Positions 41,969-44,403 of a stretch of 44,403 nt of DNA are shown here, one piece after another; position 1 is the first letter of the stretch, and each line of letters starts with the position of its first letter. Below the pieces are notes generated by a model. That model ran no database searches. It was not told where the DNA came from and was given only the letters and a program-made list of their open reading frames with translations. The position numbers and the translations under genes are program-made. Origin of the DNA: an uncultured Clostridia bacterium (lineage in GTDB: Bacteria > Bacillota > Clostridia > Christensenellales > UBA1242); the NCBI GenBank assembly GCA_947089305.1, contig CAMUJQ010000001.1, forward strand, positions 1 to 44,403, given 5' to 3'.

Positions 41969-42314
41969 TTTCTTTTTCCTTTAATAAGTTTAAAGATTTA
42001 AGTCCATTATATATTTTAGCGTTCATTGCTTCAAAACTCAACAAAGTTATATTAGGATAAGCCACGAAAATTAAATTATAACCGCGATTTATGTTGAATA
42101 CATATTTTCTAACAATTGCTCTTAGCTGCCTTTTCGTTTTATTTCTAATAATAGCTTTTCCAACTTTTTTACTAACAGAAAAACCAATTCTAAGCAACTT
42201 GTCTTTGCGTTTAAAAATAACCAAACTAAATTCATTAAACTTTTTAGTTTGTCCGTGTTTATAGGAATATTGAAACTCTGTTCGCTTTTTAAGCCTATAT
42301 TCACTTGGTAACAT
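41955..42314 (-). CDS. rnpA: Ribonuclease P protein component
   Basis: 119 residues. The RNR motif GKAIIRNKTKRQLRAIVRKY (near 71) and basic N-terminus LPSEYRLKKRTEFQYSYKHG are characteristic. RnpA binds the RNase P RNA to mature the 5' end of tRNAs. AAAGGA before ATG at 42314, 51 bases after rpmH stop, overlapping yidD. Confidence 0.95.
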   Translation of the reverse strand: MLPSEYRLKKRTEFQYSYKHGQTKKFNEFSLVIFKRKDKLLRIGFSVSKKVGKAIIRNKTKRQLRAIVRKYVFNINRGYNLIFVAYPNITLLSFEAMNAKIYNGLKSLNLLKEKENDSI

Positions 42315-42365
42315 TAAATAAATCCTTTGAATAAATGGTATATAAAAAATTTAGTGCACCGTTAC

Positions 42366-42506
42366 TTATGCACTAAGTTTTTTTCTACCTGCGTTTCTTC
42401 TACGCTTAATAACACGGCGACCAGCGGCTGATGCCATTCTTTTTCTGAAGCCGTGAACAGTTTTACGTCTACGCTTATGTGGTTGATATGTCCCTAAAGT
42501 ATTCAT
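42366..42506 (-). CDS. rpmH: 50S ribosomal protein L34
   Basis: 46 residues, MNTLGTYQPHKRRRKTVHGF then RKRMASAAGRRVIKRRRNAG and KKLSA. L34 is nearly all basic. The start is slightly longer than the usual MKRTFQP form. GAGGG before ATG at 42506. First gene of the rpmH-rnpA-yidD-yidC-jag block. Confidence 0.97.
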   Translation of the reverse strand: MNTLGTYQPHKRRRKTVHGFRKRMASAAGRRVIKRRRNAGRKKLSA

Positions 42507-42554
42507 GTTTCACCCTCTACAATTTATTTCAAGTAAATCTCACTTGCTTTATTT

Positions 42555-42583
42555 ATTATAAATTTTGTTGCCTCCGTTGTCAA
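42555..42583 (-). promoter_or_regulatory. Promoter of the rpmH block
   Basis: Consensus TTGACA (42578-42583) and TATAAT (42555-42560), spacer 17, about 49 bases before the rpmH start. Confidence 0.9.
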
Positions 42584-42699
42584 GCATTTAATAAAATTCT
42601 TTTGTATAATATGTAAATTTGTTTATAAAAACCGCAACCAAGCTATAATTCAAAATAAATTAACACAATACTATCAAAAAGATATCTTTTCTCTTTTCA

Positions 42700-42736
42700 T
42701 AAAAAACAACTTCATATGAAGTTGTTTTTTTAAAAT
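42700..42736 (-). terminator. Terminator of the leucine-rich-repeat gene
   Basis: AACAACTTC and GAAGTTGTT around ATAT, with A6 and T6 or more. It lies just past the repeat gene's stop at 42755 on the minus strand and works in both directions. Confidence 0.9.
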
Positions 42737-42754
42737 TCTTGAAATTAAACGAAT

Positions 42755-44403
42755 TTATGACCCCGTATATCCCCATGTAATTAAATATGCTCTTGAACTC
42801 CAGTATTCATTCCACCCAATTGGCTGGCCAACTACACGGCAACATATTTGCATAGTGCTATCATAAGAAAATACAGCGCTTCCCATGTTCACTACATTAG
42901 TAGGTATGACAATTTTTTTTAGACGTTTACAATCATTAAATGCATGATCTCCAATACTTGTTACACCATTTCCTATTGTAACACTACTTAAATTTGTACA
43001 ACCGTAAAATGCATAACTATCTATTTCAATCACATTGTTTGGAATAATTATCTTAGATAAACTTGTACAATAACTAAATGCTCCGTAACCTATACTTGTT
43101 ACGCTGCTTCCTATTGTTACATTGTTTATTTTCATCCTTTCAAATATATTTTTTGGAATTCTTTTTACAGAATTTCCTATTATAACTGTTATTCCTGATC
43201 CATCTGATCCTGCATTGTAAAACCCCTCAAAGTTACTAAATAAATCTGTGCAATTTATTGCGTTATAATTTATTTGTGTTAATGCGGTACAATTATAAAA
43301 AGCATAATCTTCTAAATTTGTTAAATTAGTTCCAATTGTTAAGTTTGTTAAGCCAGTACACCCATAAAATGCACGTTCTCCTATACTTGTTACACTATTT
43401 GGAATGTTAATACTAGTTAAATTGATACAGCCAATAAATGCGGAGCTTTTTATACTTGTCACATTGTTTGGTATTATTGTATTTTTACAGCCATATATTA
43501 ATGTATTTGTGCCTTTTTCTATTATTGCATTACTGTTATTTCTGCTATCAAATACTGTATTGTTAGCATTAACTATTATACTCGATAAATTATTACAATT
43601 ACTAAATACCGATTGCCCAATTTTTGTTACACTTGAAGGAATAGTAATGCTAGATAAATTGTTACAGCCATAAAATGCTTTATCATGAATAAACTTTGTA
43701 TTTGAATTTATCACGCAACTGGTTATATCTTTTGATGTTGCTTCAATTAAAAGCAAATATGGATTTGAACTATTTCCTAAATATTTTGCATTATCATATA
43801 TATTATATTGTAATTTGCCACTATATTCAAAAGCCCTTTCATTAATACTGCTCACATTGCTTCCAATATTCAAACTTGTTAATTGATTACATGAAGAAAA
43901 TGTTCTATATTCAATACTTGTTAGACCACTCCCTATAGTTACATTGCTTAATTTAACGCAATTACTAAATGCACTTTCTCCTATTTTAGTTACACTATTT
44001 GGGATAGTTATACTGGTTAAGTTATTACATCCTTGAAATGCATAAGAACCTATACATGTTAGTCCTGACGGTAAATTTATTTGAGATATGTTTGTGCAAT
44101 TATTAAATGCATTGGAATAAATAATTTTTGTGTTTGAATGTATTGTATAGCTTGATTTATTTAATGTTGCTGACTTTAAAATTAAATATGGGTTTGAACT
44201 ATTTCCTAAATAATTTGCATCATTATATTTGGTATATTGTAATTTATTGCATTCATAAAATGCATTGTTTCCTAAAAATGTTAGACTATTTGGTATAGTT
44301 ATATTAGTTAGATTGCTACATTCAGAAAATGCCTGCTCTCCTATACTTGTTACACTATTTGGGATAGTTATACTGGTTAAGTTATTACATCCTTGAAATG
44401 CAT
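42755..44403 (-). CDS. BspA-type leucine-rich-repeat surface-like protein, 5' end outside window
   Basis: At least 549 residues, open at the right edge. Tandem LRR_5 (BspA/Treponema) repeats of about 23 residues: NSVTSIGERAFYGC, NLTSITIPNSVTKIG and close relatives, at least 16 units. Two insertions begin YLGNSSNPYL, as in many gut Bacillota BspA proteins. The end has a cysteine and Trp-rich cap (ICCRVVGQPIGWNEYW then WGYTGS). Such proteins are usually secreted or surface-bound and mediate adhesion; signal and anchor lie outside. TTG at 43873 is not a start, since the repeat frame runs on upstream. Confidence 0.85.
   Translation of the reverse strand, partial: AFQGCNNLTSITIPNSVTSIGEQAFSECSNLTNITIPNSLTFLGNNAFYECNKLQYTKYNDANYLGNSSNPYLILKSATLNKSSYTIHSNTKIIYSNAFNNCTNISQINLPSGLTCIGSYAFQGCNNLTSITIPNSVTKIGESAFSNCVKLSNVTIGSGLTSIEYRTFSSCNQLTSLNIGSNVSSINERAFEYSGKLQYNIYDNAKYLGNSSNPYLLLIEATSKDITSCVINSNTKFIHDKAFYGCNNLSSITIPSSVTKIGQSVFSNCNNLSSIIVNANNTVFDSRNNSNAIIEKGTNTLIYGCKNTIIPNNVTSIKSSAFIGCINLTSINIPNSVTSIGERAFYGCTGLTNLTIGTNLTNLEDYAFYNCTALTQINYNAINCTDLFSNFEGFYNAGSDGSGITVIIGNSVKRIPKNIFERMKINNVTIGSSVTSIGYGAFSYCTSLSKIIIPNNVIEIDSYAFYGCTNLSSVTIGNGVTSIGDHAFNDCKRLKKIVIPTNVVNMGSAVFSYDSTMQICCRVVGQPIGWNEYWSSRAYLITWGYTGS
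43989..44043 (-). repeat. Recent internal duplication in LRR gene, copy A
   Basis: 55 bases identical to 44349-44403, 360 bases away (120 codons), coding the same LRR unit (AFQGCNNLTSITIPNSVT). Confidence 0.95.
44349..44403 (-). repeat. Recent internal duplication in LRR gene, copy B
   Basis: Identical to 43989-44043 and reaches the window edge, so its full length is unknown. Confidence 0.95.

Noticed and set aside
42507..42754. Possible origin of replication
   Set aside because: No DnaA boxes or AT-rich unwinding repeats recognised; only a promoter and a terminator.
43404..43673. 89-residue plus-strand frame
   Set aside because: Antisense of the leucine-rich repeats.
42755..44403. CRISPR-like spaced repeats
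   Set aside because: The repeats are protein-coding LRR units of varied sequence, with no constant repeat or spacer.

Overview
The window is AT-rich chromosomal DNA (GC content not counted, but clearly low) from a Gram-positive-type bacterium, most likely an uncultured gut Bacillota of Clostridia type. Grounds: the block rpmH-rnpA-yidD-yidC-jag near the right end, a DivIC-like protein beside a WalJ/YycJ nuclease, strong AGGAGG-type ribosome sites, use of TTG and GTG starts, and standard code with UGA as stop (used by the YgjV-family gene; the only Trp tRNA seen has anticodon CCA). I see no prophage, insertion sequence, CRISPR array, rRNA or plasmid gene.

Layout. 1-6028 (minus): two tandem CPBP membrane proteases, walJ, a divIC-like gene, then tsaD translationally coupled to an ABC ATPase/permease pair. 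6029-9177: a GNAT gene that seems to start at ATT or ATA, convergent with an XRE regulator; tRNA-Arg with an odd duplicated 3' end; an inositol-phosphatase/hydrolase fusion broken at a run of eight G. 9176-12331 (minus): a MacB-like ABC exporter and its TetR regulator, with a likely operator inside the promoter. 12466-19437: a membrane-anchored protein, an ArsB/NhaD-type transporter, tRNA-Trp, a SLOG-fold gene divergent from an XRE regulator, rmuC overlapped with a short CCA-enzyme-like protein, a SIMPL protein and a NUDIX hydrolase. 19510-20815: three small unknown genes, the first frameshifted. 20882-25176: a methyltransferase, a YgjV-family protein and a Zn/Cd efflux P-ATPase with its CadC-type sensor and two operators. 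25213-29660: a heterodimeric ABC exporter and a GrpB protein. 29904-30163: tRNA-Thr and tRNA-Gly. 30591-39704: mostly single metabolic or unknown genes plus tRNA-Ser. 39786-42583: the jag-yidC-yidD-rnpA-rpmH block (minus). 42755 to the right edge: a BspA-like leucine-rich-repeat protein.

Three patterns run through the window. (1) Seven genes have a -10 box 5 to 9 bases before the start codon and no ribosome site, so they are predicted to make leaderless mRNAs, although most other genes have clear Shine-Dalgarno sites. (2) tRNA-Arg and tRNA-Ser are each followed by a roughly 150-base element made of an inverted and then a direct copy of the tRNA's own T-arm, each split near the T-loop by extra hairpin sequence; both elements share a GGCTGACGC core. 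This is the best candidate here for something not yet described. (3) Several terminator hairpins overlap stop codons or final codons, a sign of compaction.
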